Below the pieces are notes generated by a model, which saw nothing but the letters and a program-made list of their open reading frames with translations, was not told the DNA's origin and did no database searches. A DNA stretch of 24,396 bases, taken from the NCBI GenBank assembly GCA_029939535.1, contig JAOZST010000047.1, forward strand, positions 1-24,396, in the 5' to 3' direction. Below are positions 23,247 to 24,396 of the stretch, piece after piece. A program made the translations under genes and the position numbers. The stretch is from NBML01 sp029939535 (GTDB lineage Bacteria; Desulfobacterota; Desulfobacteria; Desulfobacterales; Desulfobacteraceae). Positions within the stretch are counted from its first letter, which is position 1, and each line of letters opens with the position of its first letter.

Positions 23247-23948
23247 CTATAACAAGGGCATGGAAGTCATCTGTTTCATGATTCGCTGCTGGCGTTTTTT
23301 TATATAAGAGCTGGGATTTTTGACAGACCATTTGTGGGGGCTGGGCAAAATCGCAGCCATTAATGCTGCCTGGGGTTTTGTCAATTTTTCAGCGTCAGAA
23401 GAAAAATATGCCCTGGCCCCGGCCTGGGCCCCGACCAGCCCTGTACCCCAATCCACAGTGTTTAAGTAGATTTCAAGAATTCTTTTTTTGTCCCAGAAAA
23501 GTTCCATTAAAACTGTATACCAGGCTTCTGAAAGTTTTCGCAGAAAACTTTTGCTGAAGGGCAGAAAAAGGGATCTTGCCGCCTGCATGCTGATGGTGCT
23601 TCCCCCCCTGAACTGGTGTTTATAGACCATATCCTCAAATACAATTTTCAATTCTTCGAAATCAAATCCATGGTGGAGTAAAAAACGCTGGTCTTCAGAG
23701 GCAAGAACCGCCTTTTGAAGATGAATTGAAATTTTTTCAAGATCCTGCCAGGAATATTTTGAGTTTATGTGTTTAGTCTTATTGATTTTAAAAAGAATTA
23801 TTTCCCAGGCCATGTTTACGGTGCCAGGAGGGTTCACATACTTGAATATAAGTACCTGGAATATGGAAAAAAATACCAGGACAAGGCATAATGTTATAAA
23901 GGATCTCCAGATCCAGCCCAGGAAAGATTTTTTCTTTTTTTTCCTCAT
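23247..23948 (-). CDS. mtgA: Monofunctional peptidoglycan glycosyltransferase MtgA
   Basis: A GT51 enzyme that polymerises glycan strands from lipid II at the periplasmic face, without a transpeptidase domain. After a basic start (MRKKKKK) comes one membrane anchor (about 14-36). Then VLASEDQRF (81-89, catalytic E85), RGGSTISMQ (114-122), RKLSEAW, and LFWDKKRILEIYLN (150-163) with E149 and E159 as conserved acids, followed by DWGTGLVGAQAGARAYF. The length of 233 residues is normal for MtgA. The start is ATG 23948, with AGGAG eight bases upstream. An in-frame TTG at 23975 would add nine residues but lacks a ribosome site. It is convergent with the isomerase gene. Confidence 0.92.
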   Translation of the reverse strand: MRKKKKKSFLGWIWRSFITLCLVLVFFSIFQVLIFKYVNPPGTVNMAWEIILFKINKTKHINSKYSWQDLEKISIHLQKAVLASEDQRFLLHHGFDFEELKIVFEDMVYKHQFRGGSTISMQAARSLFLPFSKSFLRKLSEAWYTVLMELFWDKKRILEIYLNTVDWGTGLVGAQAGARAYFSSDAEKLTKPQAALMAAILPSPHKWSVKNPSSYIKKRQQRIMKQMTSMPLL

Positions 23949-24045
23949 CCATATAACTCCTGCTAAGGAACGCAAAGTTTATAGCCTGAACGAAATTACT
24001 TGTCTTTTGATCCGTTTACCTTTTTGCATCAAAGGTAGAATTCAA

Positions 24046-24074
24046 ATTGTACCTGATAAGCCCTTGACGGTCAA
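24046..24074 (-). promoter_or_regulatory. Sigma70-type promoter of mtgA
   Basis: On the minus strand, TTGACC (24074-24069), a 17-bp spacer and TACAAT (24051-24046) give 5 of 6 in both boxes. The leader would be about 90 bases. It contains an 8-bp inverted repeat (24003-24010 with 24029-24036, one G-U). A second weaker promoter, AAGACA/TATAAA with 17 bp spacing (24006-23978), lies nearer the gene. Confidence 0.55.
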
Positions 24075-24348
24075 GTTTTTTTGGAAAAGTACAATAGGAA
24101 CTCCATGCAAAACCCTTGACAGACAGACGTTTCCAAAACATCTTCGCTCCCGTTTTACCCGGTATACCCGAGCTCCTTTGTACGAGTGTTCCGTATTAGA
24201 ACAGAGCTTAAAACCCCCAGATAAAATAGATTTTGGCGACAGAGATATACAGCTTTTTAAATCTATGTTTTGAAATGCTGAAAAACCAAGCGTGCCATTG
24301 CATATCATTTTTTTTTATGGTATTAGAACCATATTTTAATATACCTGT
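24075..24348. other. Gene-poor spacer before tRNA-Arg
   Basis: Together with the mtgA leader this is about 400 bases without a gene I can support. The plus strand stays open without a stop from inside mtgA to 24273 (about 108 codons past the mtgA start), but has no plausible start or ribosome site and no family resemblance. The minus strand is also open over 24042-24308. CCCTTGAC occurs twice (24061 and 24113). A short inverted repeat ATGGT/ACCAT (24317-24332) precedes the tRNA but lacks a T-run. Confidence 0.4.
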
Positions 24349-24396
24349 GCGCCCGTAGCTCAGCTGGATAGAGCGCTGGACTTCGAATCCATAGGT
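24349..24396 (+). tRNA. tRNA-Arg (anticodon TCG), 3' part outside window
   Basis: The 5' part of a tRNA: acceptor strand GCGCCCG (24349-24355), D stem GCTC/GAGC (24358-24361 and 24371-24374), anticodon stem CTGGA/TCCAT (24376-24380 and 24388-24392, one mismatch-like G-T at the outer pairs) and loop CTTCGAA with TCG at 24383-24385, reading Arg CGA/CGG codons. The variable loop, T arm and acceptor 3' strand are cut off. TTTAAT at 24335-24340, eight bases upstream, is a likely -10 box. Confidence 0.9.

Noticed and set aside
24063..24082. Intrinsic terminator CTTGA-CGG-TCAAG followed by seven T on the plus strand
   Set aside because: The stem has only five mostly A-T pairs and no plus-strand gene ends upstream. 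The same bases form the -35 box of a better minus-strand mtgA promoter.
23767..24273. 168-codon plus-strand frame crossing the mtgA 5' region as a gene
   Set aside because: Its first third is antisense to mtgA and the rest has no start or recognisable motif. Only the open stretch outside mtgA was kept, as a low-interest observation.
24317..24332. ATGGT/ACCAT hairpin before tRNA-Arg as a terminator
   Set aside because: Neither strand has a T-run on the correct side of the hairpin.

Overview
The window looks like chromosomal DNA of a Gram-negative, selenocysteine-using bacterium. Gene content and protein style (a kdnA/kdnB pair, SelB, many radical SAM and LPS genes, moderate G+C with AT-rich spacers) suggest a sulfate-reducing Desulfobacterota, probably Desulfobacterales. 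That placement is an inference from style, not from a marker gene. No mobile element, CRISPR array, phage gene or plasmid function was seen.

Layout. (1) 1-1268: the 3' end of a FliL-like gene and, convergent to it, thiamine pyrophosphokinase with a good intrinsic terminator. (2) 1376-9869, plus strand: lptF, lptG, waaA, lpxK, an unknown multi-spanning membrane protein, a GT2 glycosyltransferase, an ELM1/DUF1022 protein and a GT4 glycosyltransferase. (3) 17025-9874, minus strand: kdnA, kdnB, kdsB, a GT4 glycosyltransferase, an LpxL-type acyltransferase, an O-antigen ligase-like protein and a methyltransferase. The two LPS arms meet tail to tail at 9869/9874. (4) 17249-19706, plus strand: a radical SAM protein with a CX4CX2C cluster motif, overlapping hemW. 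(5) 21811-19703, minus strand: a 56-residue membrane microprotein and selB. (6) 21974 to the end: tRNA-His, an exported cyclophilin-FKBP double isomerase, the monofunctional transglycosylase mtgA on the minus strand, and the 5' half of tRNA-Arg(UCG).

How the genes work together. Regions 2 and 3 form one LPS locus of about 15.6 kb. It covers Kdo modification and activation (KdnB, KdnA, KdsB), Kdo transfer (WaaA), lipid A 4'-phosphorylation (LpxK), secondary acylation (LpxL-like), core and O-chain glycosylation (three or four transferases), polymer ligation (WaaL-like), and the LptFG permease half of the LPS exporter. The most notable feature is kdnA-kdnB-kdsB. The order, family signatures and a KdsB variant with GDQP in place of GDEP predict that this organism builds its inner core with 8-amino-3,8-dideoxy-Kdo (Kdo8N), a sugar best known from Shewanella. 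Other points of note are a 16-bp periodic repeat between kdnA and kdnB, a (Ser-Gly-X)n tandem repeat inserted in HemW, the SelB-linked microprotein, and repeated use of TTG starts at tightly packed junctions. I found no convincing entirely new system.
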